Of a stretch of DNA of 39,720 bases, positions 1 through 8,881 are shown piece by piece. Made by a program: the position numbers and the translations under genes. Below the pieces are notes generated by a model, which did not search any database, was not told where the DNA came from, and worked only from the letters and a program-made list of their open reading frames with translations. Position 1 is the stretch's first letter. Every line of letters starts with the position of its first letter. Source of the stretch: Acidimicrobiia bacterium (GTDB taxonomy: Bacteria; Actinomycetota; Acidimicrobiia; Spongiisociales; UBA5794); NCBI GenBank assembly GCA_030066715.1, contig JASJBC010000019.1, positions 1 through 39,720 on the forward strand. The letters are read 5' to 3'.

Positions 1-2
1 TG

Positions 3-161
3 CTGCGGTTCCACGACGTGGCCACCGACCGGGTGACTGCGGTGCCCACCCCGCCCGATGCGGTCCGGCCGCACAACTGCACGCTCGACATCACCCTGGC
101 GAGTGAGCTGCTCGCCACTCCGCTTCCCGGCCTCGACGAGGTCCTCGGCGGCCGCGGCTAG
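3..161 (+). CDS. C-terminal fragment of an unidentified protein running in from the window edge
   Basis: Open frame from the window edge to TAG 159-161 (...LDITLASELLATPLPGLDEVLGGRG*); no family recognised. Confidence 0.3.
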   Translation: MRFHDVATDRVTAVPTPPDAVRPHNCTLDITLASELLATPLPGLDEVLGGRG

Positions 162-262
162 GCCCGACCGCCAACATCGCCCTCCGCTCCGGTGCCGAGC
201 TGCTTGCCGCCGATCGTGGCTTTGCCGCAATGAAGAAGGTCGTCGCCCTACGCCTCGTCTAG
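150..262 (+). pseudogene. Possible C-terminal remnant of a PIN-domain (VapC-like) toxin
   Basis: Frame 2 reads ...GPTANIALRSGAELLAADRGFAAMKKVVALRLV*, resembling the final GAxLL-xxDRDF-xxLRL segment of VapC proteins; stop at 104-106 in the same frame and no start or N-terminal domain. Confidence 0.3.
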
Positions 263-3200
263 CGAGCGGAGCGCATCGTCCATCGCTAGCGCATTGCCCC
301 TGTTGACAGCTGCTTCGAGCGCGGCGGGTTCAAGAGCAGCACCTGCGCTCGCCAGCGCCCGGTCCACATCGAACCGCTCTCCTGCGGGGAGCGGCGTGCC
401 GGTTCGGTCCCGAATGGCGAGACCGGCGTGGATCAGCTCAACGCCTCGCTCGGACTGACCGGTAGCGACGAGAGTTGCACCGATGCCTTCGAGAGCCTGG
501 GCAATCGCAAAGCCATCGCTCGTCCGACGGGCGTGGTCGAGCGCCAAACGATGGTGCTCCATCGCCGCCTCGAGGTCGCCACGCATCTCCTCGGTAAAGC
601 CGGCACACGAGTGCGACCAGGCCAAACCACCGTGGGCGTCGGCTTCCTCGTAGAAGGCAATCGCAATCCGGTGCAGCTCGAGTGAGCCGTCGAGGTCGCC
701 GCGCAGCCGAGCCAACCTGCCTTTGGCGTTGCGAACCATCCCCTGCGATCCGGCGAACGGCATCTCGTCGGCGAACCGCTCGGCGTCATCGAGCAGCTGA
801 TCCGCCCGGTCGTACTCGCCCTTCATCACGGCGATACTGCCGAGCTCGCTGAGCACGGGCGCCACCTCGCGACGAAGCCGCATCGGGCGGGCATACTCGA
901 GCGAGGCTCGCAACGCCTCCTCGGCTGCGTCGTATTCCCCCAACAACCGCAGCACGATTCCCCGCTGGTACCAGCCGTAACCGAGACCCCAGCGGTCGCC
1001 GATCGCGGCAAACCCCTCGATCGCCTCACCGGCCAGTTCAGCTGCAGCCTGGTTGTCGTTGGCGTTGAGGGCAGCACCGGCCTGCAGGAAGCGGACGAGT
1101 GCCATCCCCCATCCGTAATCGAGTTCCGCGGCCGCAGCGTAGGTTTCCTCGAGGAGACGCAGCGTTTCGCCGAGGTTGCGCCCCCAAGCCGCCGTCATTG
1201 CCTGCGCACTGACGACCCCCACGCCATGCCCGGCGCGAACGTAGGCATCCCGAGCCTCGGCGAAGCCTTCGCCTACGTGCTCCGGACTCCTGTCGCAGAG
1301 ACTGTGCAGCATGAGTGCGTCGCCCCGAGCCCGATCGTCCGCATCCTCACCGGCCGCATCCAGCAGGACTCGGAACCGCTCCCGAGCCTCAGCGCTGTTG
1401 CCGCGCAGATACCAGTACCAGCCGATCATCCCCGCCAGCCGCAGCGTCGCGGCGGGTGCTTGCTCGACACCCCAATCGAGAACACCCCGAATCGAGTCGT
1501 GATCAGCTTCGATCCGGTGCAGCCAGTCGAGCTGATCGGGACCGCGGAGACCATCCTCAGCACCCGCCATCTCCTTGGCGTAGAAGTCCAGGAGTGTGGC
1601 CATGACGTTGTCGAGTTCTTCTGCGGTGGCCAGCCGCTCGGCGGCATAGACCCGCAGCGTCTCGAGTAAGCGGTATCGAACCTCGCCGCCGCCGGACACG
1701 GGTGCCACCATCGACGAGTCGATGAGTCTCTCGAGCGCCTCCAGATCACCCCCGATTGCCTCCACCGCAGCCAGCGAGAAGGTGCCGTGAAACACCGAGA
1801 GAAGGGCAAACAACTCGCGCTCCGGTGGGGTCAGCAGGTCGTAGCTCCAGTCGATTGCCTCTCGCAGGGTCTGCTGCCGATCGCTGAGGACGGCGATCCC
1901 ATCGTCGAGACGGCGCGCAATCTCACCCACTGCCAGCGACCGGGCTCGTGCCGCCGCCAACTCGATTGCCAGCGGCATGCCGTCGACCCGGCGACAGATA
2001 TCGGCGATGTGGTGTAGGTCATCGGGTGTCGGGTCGAAAGCGACGTTGACCGCCTTGGCCCGAGTCACAAACAGCTCCACGGCGTCCGAGTGCTCGCCCG
2101 CCAGGCCCAGCGGGGGAACCCGCCACAGCAGCTCCCCGGGAACGCCGAGCCGATCCCGACTCGTGGCGAGGACTTCGACCTTCGGACACGACAGCAGCAC
2201 GGCCTCGGCGACATGGGCAGCGGCATCGATGAGATGCTCACAGTTGTCCAGAATCAGCAGGGCACGCCGGTGGCGCAGATACTCGACAACGGTGTCCTCG
2301 GGAGCGAAATCGGGGAGGCTGGTACGGCCGAAACCGACGACCTGCTCCAGCTGCAGCACGGCGACCAGTGCATCGATCACCCGGGCAGGCTCGGTGACCG
2401 GGGCAAGCTCAATCAACCAGACACCGTCCGGGTAGTCGACCTGGAGCGATCGGCCCACTTCGATGGCAAGGCTGGTCTTGCCGGCGCCACCGGGCCCGGT
2501 GAGCGTGACCAGCCGGCTCGCGGCGAACGACTCGATCACGTCGGCCATCTCCCGCTCGCGGCCGATGAAGGAGGCAAGGCGGGCGGGCAGTTCCGGCTGC
2601 TGTGGACCCGGTTCTGCACGAGGGGTGAGGCCTTCGTCTTGCAAGAGGATCTTCTCTTCGAGCGCCCGTAGCTCCGGGCTCGGGTCGATGCCCAGCTCCT
2701 CGCCCAGCGTCTCTCGGGCGGCGGTGTAAGCGCGCAGGGCGTCGGCTTGGCGTCCGGCCCGGTAGAGGGCGAGCATCTGGCTGGCCCGTAGGCTCTCTCG
2801 CAGCGGGTGGGCGGCCACCAGCTCGTCGATCTCGGCAACCAGTTCGGCGCCGGCTCCAGCCTCGAGGTCGGCGGCGATGCGGGCTTCGGTTGCCGAGAGC
2901 CGCAGCTCCTCGAGCGCCGCCATCTCCCGTTGTGCGAACTCCTCGAAGGGGAAATCGGCCAGCGCCGGTCCGTGCCAGAGCGCCAGCGCCTGCCGATAGA
3001 CGTCGCCTCGAGCCTCCGGGTCAGCCACCGTCGCGGCGTCGGCGAGCAGTTTGCGGAAGAGAATGGCATCGACCGCATCGGGATCGATGTCGAGCAGGTA
3101 CCCCGGCGGCTTGGTGACTATCGCATCCGAGCCGATGCTGCGGCGAAGCCGGGAAACCAGGGCCTGAAGCGCATTGCCGGGTTTGGCAGGGAGATCCTCG

Positions 3201-3352
3201 CCCCACAGCTCGTCGATCAGTCGGTCGGTGCTGATCACCTGGCCCGGAGAGAGCGCAAGCAGCGCCAGCAGAGCACGCTCCCGCATGCCCCCGAGCGGCA
3301 GGGGCTCATCGCCGTCATACGCGGCAACGGGGCCGAGAAGCCGGATCTGCAC
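248..3352 (-). CDS. AfsR/SARP-family regulator: winged-helix and BTAD domain, NB-ARC-type ATPase, C-terminal TPRs
   Basis: VQIRLLGPVAAYDG...LVSRLRRSIG N-terminus, P-loop LTGPGGAGKTSLA, ALLILDNCEH, TPR-like C-terminus. GTG at 3352 has TATCTT 6 nt upstream; the ORF extends to 3397. Confidence 0.9.
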   Translation of the reverse strand: MQIRLLGPVAAYDGDEPLPLGGMRERALLALLALSPGQVISTDRLIDELWGEDLPAKPGNALQALVSRLRRSIGSDAIVTKPPGYLLDIDPDAVDAILFRKLLADAATVADPEARGDVYRQALALWHGPALADFPFEEFAQREMAALEELRLSATEARIAADLEAGAGAELVAEIDELVAAHPLRESLRASQMLALYRAGRQADALRAYTAARETLGEELGIDPSPELRALEEKILLQDEGLTPRAEPGPQQPELPARLASFIGREREMADVIESFAASRLVTLTGPGGAGKTSLAIEVGRSLQVDYPDGVWLIELAPVTEPARVIDALVAVLQLEQVVGFGRTSLPDFAPEDTVVEYLRHRRALLILDNCEHLIDAAAHVAEAVLLSCPKVEVLATSRDRLGVPGELLWRVPPLGLAGEHSDAVELFVTRAKAVNVAFDPTPDDLHHIADICRRVDGMPLAIELAAARARSLAVGEIARRLDDGIAVLSDRQQTLREAIDWSYDLLTPPERELFALLSVFHGTFSLAAVEAIGGDLEALERLIDSSMVAPVSGGGEVRYRLLETLRVYAAERLATAEELDNVMATLLDFYAKEMAGAEDGLRGPDQLDWLHRIEADHDSIRGVLDWGVEQAPAATLRLAGMIGWYWYLRGNSAEARERFRVLLDAAGEDADDRARGDALMLHSLCDRSPEHVGEGFAEARDAYVRAGHGVGVVSAQAMTAAWGRNLGETLRLLEETYAAAAELDYGWGMALVRFLQAGAALNANDNQAAAELAGEAIEGFAAIGDRWGLGYGWYQRGIVLRLLGEYDAAEEALRASLEYARPMRLRREVAPVLSELGSIAVMKGEYDRADQLLDDAERFADEMPFAGSQGMVRNAKGRLARLRGDLDGSLELHRIAIAFYEEADAHGGLAWSHSCAGFTEEMRGDLEAAMEHHRLALDHARRTSDGFAIAQALEGIGATLVATGQSERGVELIHAGLAIRDRTGTPLPAGERFDVDRALASAGAALEPAALEAAVNRGNALAMDDALRSLDEA

Positions 3353-3418
3353 AGTCGCAAGATACCGGCGACGCGAAGGAAGGGTCGGCATGGCCATGCG
3401 GCAACTCTCCCAAGCCCG

Positions 3419-3471
3419 GCTGACAGGCCGCTGACAGCGGTCGACCCCACTGTCAGCGCAGGGTCAGTGAT
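3419..3471. promoter_or_regulatory. Candidate SARP operator: two pairs of 11-bp-spaced heptamers, one pair on each strand
   Basis: GCTGACAG at 3419 and 3430 (11 bp apart); CTGTCAG at 3450 and GGGTCAG at 3461 (11 bp apart, reverse orientation), in the divergent intergenic region. Confidence 0.5.
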
Positions 3472-3522
3472 CGCCAAGGTCTGGGAGAGAAGCTGGGGCC
3501 GTCACCGATCAAGGAGCACCCA

Positions 3523-4515
3523 ATGACGACCCAGACCATCACCGCACCGATATCGCCCCACGGGGAAGCCGGCTCGCCGGCAGTTCGTGTGGAGCATCTG
3601 GTGAAGACCTACCCGCATCCCGACGGCGGTACGTTCAACGCCGTCGACGACCTGTCGTTCACGGTCGCTACGGGCGAAGTGCTCGGCATTCTCGGTCCCA
3701 ACGGGGCGGGTAAGAGCACCACCCTCGAGATCATCGAAGGCCTGCAACGCCCGACCAGCGGATCGACGTCCGTGTTCGGGCTCGATTCCATCGCCGACAA
3801 CGCCGCCATGAAGACCCGCATCGGTGTTCAGCTCCAGGCGTCTTCCTACTTCGCATACCTGACGCTGGAGGAGCTGCTGACGCTGTTCGGCTCCTTCTAT
3901 CCAAAGGCTATCCCAGCCGAGGAGCTGCTCGACAAGGTGGGCCTGCTCGGCAAGAGGAAGGCGCTCGTCGGCCAGCTCTCCGGCGGCCAGGCGCAGCGGT
4001 TCTCGATCGTGGCCGCAATGGTCAACGACCCTGACATCGTCTTCCTCGACGAGCCGACGACCGGACTCGATCCGCAGGCTCGCCGCAACCTGTGGGAGCT
4101 CGTGCGCTCCATCAACGACGAGGACGGCAAGACGGTGGTCCTCACCACGCATTACATGGAAGAGGCCGAGGAACTGAGCCATCGTGTCGCCATCATCGAC
4201 GCCGGCCGCATCCAGGCTCTCGACACGCCCGTCGGGCTCATCGGCAGCCTCGCCGGCGACCACGCTGTCTCATTCAGCGCCCACCGCGCGATCGAGGACG
4301 ACGGTCTCGAGGCATTGCCGGCCGTGACCGGTGTGCGCGCCAAGGCCAACGGGGTTCACTCCTACGAGCTGAGCACCTCCTCACCGCGGGACACCGTGCC
4401 AGCGCTGTTCCAGATGGCGTCGGTGCGCCGATTCGAGGTCGCCGACCTCACCGTGCACGCCCCCACGCTCGAGGACGTCTTCCTCAACGTCACCGGCCGC
4501 AGCCTCCGCGACTGA
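3523..4515 (+). CDS. ABC transporter ATP-binding protein (ABC-2 exporter type)
   Basis: Walker A GPNGAGKST, signature LSGGQAQR, Walker B IVFLDEPTTGLDP. Confidence 0.93.
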   Translation: MTTQTITAPISPHGEAGSPAVRVEHLVKTYPHPDGGTFNAVDDLSFTVATGEVLGILGPNGAGKSTTLEIIEGLQRPTSGSTSVFGLDSIADNAAMKTRIGVQLQASSYFAYLTLEELLTLFGSFYPKAIPAEELLDKVGLLGKRKALVGQLSGGQAQRFSIVAAMVNDPDIVFLDEPTTGLDPQARRNLWELVRSINDEDGKTVVLTTHYMEEAEELSHRVAIIDAGRIQALDTPVGLIGSLAGDHAVSFSAHRAIEDDGLEALPAVTGVRAKANGVHSYELSTSSPRDTVPALFQMASVRRFEVADLTVHAPTLEDVFLNVTGRSLRD

Positions 4516-4546
4516 ACGGCTCATCAACTCCACTGAAAGGAACACC

Positions 4547-5296
4547 ATGAAACAGACCGCACAACTCTTCCTCGCCACTACCAAGATGCTGCTCCGCGAC
4601 AGGGCCGCATTCCTCCTGGCACTGATCTTCCCGATCGTGTTCGTCCTCGCCTTCGCCGTGTTCGACGTGAGCTTCGACACCGGGGGCCTCACGGGAGTCG
4701 ACTACTTCGAATACGTGCTGCCGGCTCTGCTCGCCATCGGCCTGATGAACTTCGCCATGGTGGGCATGGCGGCATCGGTGGCCCGCTACCGCGAGCAGCA
4801 GATCCTGAAGCGCATCGTGGTCACCCCGCTCCGCCCTTCCTCGTTCATTGCCGGACAGGTCGGCGCCCGCGTCCTACTCGCTGCCGTCCAGACCGGTCTG
4901 ATCATGGTGGTTGGCACGCTGGTGGGTGGCAGTCTCGGCTCCTCGTGGCCGCTGCTGTTCGTCATCTCGACCCTCGGCAACCTGATCTTCATCTCGCTCG
5001 GGTTCGCCATTGCGGGTCGGGTGAGGACCGTCGATGCGGCCAACAACGTCGCCGGGCTGATGACGACGCCGCTCATGTTCTTCTCCGGGAGCTTCTTCCC
5101 GGTCGAATCGATGCCCGGCTGGCTGCAACCGCTCGCCGACCTGCTGCCGCTCACACCGCTGATCGACTCGATGCGAGCTATCGCCCTCCAAGGCGCCGCA
5201 CTCACCGATCTCGGCTCCGAGCTCGCACTGATCGCCGCCTGGATCATCGCCGGTCTCGGCCTCGCCCGGATGACGTTCCGGTTCTCCGAGATGTGA
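4547..5296 (+). CDS. ABC-2 type transporter permease
   Basis: Multi-TM protein, partner of the preceding ATPase; LTPLIDSMRAIALQG C-terminal region typical of ABC-2 permeases. Confidence 0.88.
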   Translation: MKQTAQLFLATTKMLLRDRAAFLLALIFPIVFVLAFAVFDVSFDTGGLTGVDYFEYVLPALLAIGLMNFAMVGMAASVARYREQQILKRIVVTPLRPSSFIAGQVGARVLLAAVQTGLIMVVGTLVGGSLGSSWPLLFVISTLGNLIFISLGFAIAGRVRTVDAANNVAGLMTTPLMFFSGSFFPVESMPGWLQPLADLLPLTPLIDSMRAIALQGAALTDLGSELALIAAWIIAGLGLARMTFRFSEM

Positions 5297-5330
5297 CCGG
5301 AAACGGCAGCGCCCCGCTATGGTGCCGCCC

Positions 5331-5780
5331 TTGCGGTACTACTTCGCCTTTGGCAGCAACATGGCTCGCACCACCCTCGTCGAACGAGGGGTGCGAGCCA
5401 GACGCGCTGGCGCCGGGTTTGTTCCCAACTACCGGTTGGCCTTCACCCTTCCCTCGCAGCGATGGACTGGCCGCGCCGCCGACCTCGTGCCGGCGACCGG
5501 CCACCAGGCCTGGGGGGTCCTCTGGGAGATGAACGACCCGAACGCTCTCGATCCCTTTGAGCGCCGCTACGACCGCCGGTCAATCCTGGTAACCCCATCC
5601 GGAGCCGAGCCGGGCAGCGAACAAACGGTCGATGCGTTCACATACACCGTCAAGGCGAAACACCGAGCCACCGGCGAAGACCTGCCGGCACCGGCCTACC
5701 TGGAACGAATGCTCGCCGGAGCGCTGGAGGCCGAGCTGCCCTCGAGCTATGTCCGATTCCTCGAGGGATTCCGGCCGTAA
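5331..5780 (+). CDS. Gamma-glutamylcyclotransferase-like (GGCT/AIG2-like) protein
   Basis: YYFAFGSNM N-terminal motif. TTG at 5331 preferred over ATG 5319 because ATG 5319 lies inside the -10-like TATGGT 5318-5323. Confidence 0.8.
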   Translation: MRYYFAFGSNMARTTLVERGVRARRAGAGFVPNYRLAFTLPSQRWTGRAADLVPATGHQAWGVLWEMNDPNALDPFERRYDRRSILVTPSGAEPGSEQTVDAFTYTVKAKHRATGEDLPAPAYLERMLAGALEAELPSSYVRFLEGFRP

Positions 5781-5842
5781 CCCGCACCGTCGTTTCCTGT
5801 CACTAGTCATCGGTAGTGTTGCCCGGGCACAAGGAGGGACCC

Positions 5843-6820
5843 ATGAGTGCCATCATCGAGGCGGTCGGCCTCGCTAAGTATTACAAGGAAGTAAAGGCCC
5901 TCGACGGGCTCGACCTGTCGGTTCCCGAAGGCACGATCCTCGGGCTGCTCGGGCCAAATGGCGCAGGGAAGACCACTGCCGTCAACATTCTCACCACGCT
6001 CATTCGGCCCAACGCCGGATCGGCCACAGTCGCCGGTGCCAACGTCCTCACGCAGCCCGGAAAGGTACGGAAGCGCATCGGCCTGTCCGGCCAGTTCGCC
6101 GCCGTCGACGAGAACCTCACCGGGTTCGAAAACCTGGACATGATCGGCCGGCTCTACCACTTGGGTCGGGACACGGCCCGCACCCGGTCCCGGGAGCTCC
6201 TCGATCGTTTCGATCTCGCCGACGCGGCCGACCGCCCGGTCAAGACCTACTCGGGCGGCATGCGGCGCCGTCTCGACCTCGCCGGCGCCATCGTCGCTGA
6301 ACCGCCCGTGCTTTTCCTCGACGAGCCGACCACCGGCCTCGACCCCCGCAGCCGCACCGACATGTGGGGAGTTATCCGCGATCTCGTGGGCAAAGGCACA
6401 ACGCTTTTGCTCACGACGCAATACCTGGAGGAAGCCGACCAGCTGGCCGACGACATCGTGGTCATCGATCACGGCAAGGAAATCGCTCACGGCACCGCAG
6501 ACGAGCTGAAAGCGATGATCGGTGGCGAGCGGGTCGAGGTCACCGTTGTCTCGGCCGACACCATCGGCGGGGCACGGGAGATTCTCGCTCGCTTCTCCGG
6601 TGGCGAGGTGCAGATCAACGAGCGGGCGCGCAAGCTGGTCGCGCCCATGTCCGGAGGCTCCGAGGAGTTCCGTCACGTCCTGCGTGACCTCGAAGGCGCC
6701 GGCATCGCCGTCTACGACGTGGGGATGCGGCGGCCCACCCTCGACGACGTCTTCCTCACGCTCACCGGCCACATCGCCGAGTCGGAGGAAGCGCCAGAAC
6801 CGGCGGGGGTGCAGTCATGA
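5843..6820 (+). CDS. Daunorubicin-resistance (DrrA)-type ABC transporter ATP-binding protein
   Basis: GPNGAGKTT, YSGGMRRRLDLA, LFLDEPTTGLDPRSR; SD aaggaggg upstream of ATG 5843. Confidence 0.93.
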   Translation: MSAIIEAVGLAKYYKEVKALDGLDLSVPEGTILGLLGPNGAGKTTAVNILTTLIRPNAGSATVAGANVLTQPGKVRKRIGLSGQFAAVDENLTGFENLDMIGRLYHLGRDTARTRSRELLDRFDLADAADRPVKTYSGGMRRRLDLAGAIVAEPPVLFLDEPTTGLDPRSRTDMWGVIRDLVGKGTTLLLTTQYLEEADQLADDIVVIDHGKEIAHGTADELKAMIGGERVEVTVVSADTIGGAREILARFSGGEVQINERARKLVAPMSGGSEEFRHVLRDLEGAGIAVYDVGMRRPTLDDVFLTLTGHIAESEEAPEPAGVQS

Positions 6821-7614
6821 ACAACCTGATGTGGGCTGCTCTCGACAGCCATGTAATCGCCAAGCGCAACATCATCAAGATCAAGCGGGTCCCCGAGATC
6901 CTGATGTTCGTGCTGATCTCTCCGATCATGTTCGTGCTGCTCTTCGCCTACGTGTTCGGCGATTCGATCGTCATCCCCGGCGGCTCGTACCGCGAGTTCC
7001 TCATCGGCGGCATCTTCGCCCAGACCGTCGTCTTCGGCGCAACGTTCACCGGCGCCGGCCTCGCCGACGACATGCAGAAAGGCATCATCAGCCGGTTCCG
7101 CTCGTTGCCGATGAACCGGGCTGCCGTCCTGGTCGGGCGGACCGCCAGCGACGTGATCTACAACGTGCTGTCCCTCTTCATCATGGCCCTCACCGGTCTC
7201 ATCGTCGGATGGCGTATCAACGAAGGCTTCGTGAGCGCATTCTTCGGCTTCGCCCTGCTGCTGGCTTTCGCCTACGCCTTCTCCTGGGTGATGGCATACG
7301 TAGGGCTGCTCGTGCCCAGCGTCGAAGTGATCAACAACGCAGCGTTCGTCGTCATCTTCCCCTTGACGTTCGTGGCCAACACCTTCGTGCCGGCCGAGAA
7401 CCTCCCCGGCGTGCTGCGCACGTTTGCGGAATGGAACCCGGTGTCGGCAGTGACCCAGGCGGCCCGCGAGCTGTTCGGCAACATCCCACCCGGGACACCG
7501 GAGCCTACAGTGTGGCCGCTGGAGAACGCCGTTCTCTACACGATCATCTGGATCGTGGTGATCATCGCGATCTTCGCCCCGCTGGCGGTGCACCGCTACT
7601 CAAAGCCGGGATAG
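6817..7614 (+). CDS. DrrB-type ABC transporter permease
   Basis: ATGA overlap with the ATPase gene; multi-TM; FVANTFVPAENLPGVLRTFAEWNPVSAVTQAARELFGN. Confidence 0.9.
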   Translation: MNNLMWAALDSHVIAKRNIIKIKRVPEILMFVLISPIMFVLLFAYVFGDSIVIPGGSYREFLIGGIFAQTVVFGATFTGAGLADDMQKGIISRFRSLPMNRAAVLVGRTASDVIYNVLSLFIMALTGLIVGWRINEGFVSAFFGFALLLAFAYAFSWVMAYVGLLVPSVEVINNAAFVVIFPLTFVANTFVPAENLPGVLRTFAEWNPVSAVTQAARELFGNIPPGTPEPTVWPLENAVLYTIIWIVVIIAIFAPLAVHRYSKPG

Positions 7615-7616
7615 AC

Positions 7617-8114
7617 GTGGCTCGCTACGCCGACAAACCAACGATTGATGTGAGCGTCGACATCGCGGCGCCGGTCGCCGCGGTGTGGGAGCTGGTAACC
7701 GACATCAACATGCCGGCGCGCTTCTCGGCCGAGTTCCAGGGTGCGGAATGGCTCGACGAGGGCGGCCCCGGCCTGGGTGCTCGCTTTGTCGGACACAACG
7801 AGCGCAAGACCGCCAAGTGGGACACCACCTGCACAGTGATCGACTTCGTGCCGCTGGAGCGCTTCGGCTATGCGGTGAACGACATCGATGATCCTGCGGC
7901 GAGCTGGTGGTTCGATCTCGAACCCGCCGCCTCAGGGTGCCGGCTCACGATGGCGGCCGAGATGGGCCCGGGACCATCCGGCGTCATCTCCTACATCCGC
8001 AGGCATCCCGAGCGGGAAGAGGAGATCGTCGCGCTCCGTCTCGAGGAATGGCGGGGCAACATGACCGCCACCGTCAACGGGATCAAGGCAGTGGCGGAGG
8101 CCGGTCCGGTCTGA
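7617..8114 (+). CDS. SRPBCC family protein (polyketide cyclase/START-like)
   Basis: GTG start 2 nt after the permease stop; DVSVDIAAPVAAVWELVTDINMPARFSAEFQGAEWL. Confidence 0.8.
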   Translation: MARYADKPTIDVSVDIAAPVAAVWELVTDINMPARFSAEFQGAEWLDEGGPGLGARFVGHNERKTAKWDTTCTVIDFVPLERFGYAVNDIDDPAASWWFDLEPAASGCRLTMAAEMGPGPSGVISYIRRHPEREEEIVALRLEEWRGNMTATVNGIKAVAEAGPV

Positions 8115-8879
8115 TCACCACTCGAGGAGATCGGGGTTCTCGATCAGCTCGCGGAGCCGTGCGCCGAACCGCGCCGCCGGCGCCCCGTCCACAACCCGGT
8201 GGTCGATCTGCACCCCGAGGTCGACAACGCGCCGCACCGCCACCTCCCCGTCGACCACCCACGGCTGTTCGGTGGCGCCGCCGACCAACACTGTCGTCGA
8301 AGCGATGGTTGGGACACCGATGAGGAAGCCACTACCTCCGGTGAGCATGCCCACCGACGTCAGCGTCACCGTCCCCATCTTGCTGCGCATCCGCACCGAC
8401 CGGCGCGCCATGAAGTAGAAGAGATCCGCAAACAACGGGAGACGCCCGGCCCGTCTCCCCCAGCGCATCAACAACCTGCCGCTTCCCCCCGCACTTGGCT
8501 TGGCCTTCACCCGGCGCAGCTCGCCGGTGAGGTCCGCCACCGTGCGACTGTCGCAGTCGACAAGCGGGTGCGCCAGAGGGAACGAGCCCGTCTCCGTTTC
8601 GACCTCGACGATGGTCGTGATGTCTACGTGACGATGCTCGACCAACCGTCCCCGCCAGTCCCGGTAGGCATGTACCTCCGGATGCTCGGCGACGGCCCGG
8701 CCGATACAAGCCGCAAAGAAGGCCGTCGGTGAGAGATCATCTTTGCGGAGCCGCTCCCAGGCGGCGGTGACATCGACTTGCACCAGCCCGGTCATCAGCG
8801 CCATGCGCCGTCCCGACCGCATGGCGGCAAGTACAAAGCGACGGTTGCTCGGGAAGGGTCGCCGGTCGAACGGTCGCAT
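8115..8879 (-). CDS. 2-oxoacid dehydrogenase E2-type acyltransferase catalytic domain protein (no lipoyl domain)
   Basis: QIDHRVVDGAPAARF active-site motif, GTVTLTSVGML; ATG at 8879 immediately after the Fe-S gene stop. Confidence 0.82.
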   Translation of the reverse strand: MRPFDRRPFPSNRRFVLAAMRSGRRMALMTGLVQVDVTAAWERLRKDDLSPTAFFAACIGRAVAEHPEVHAYRDWRGRLVEHRHVDITTIVEVETETGSFPLAHPLVDCDSRTVADLTGELRRVKAKPSAGGSGRLLMRWGRRAGRLPLFADLFYFMARRSVRMRSKMGTVTLTSVGMLTGGSGFLIGVPTIASTTVLVGGATEQPWVVDGEVAVRRVVDLGVQIDHRVVDGAPAARFGARLRELIENPDLLEW

Positions 8880-8881
8880 TG

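Noticed and set aside
6522-7616. N-terminal part of the 530-aa ORF ending at 8114
   Set aside because: Out-of-frame reading through the DrrA/DrrB-like genes; the real SRPBCC protein begins at GTG 7617.
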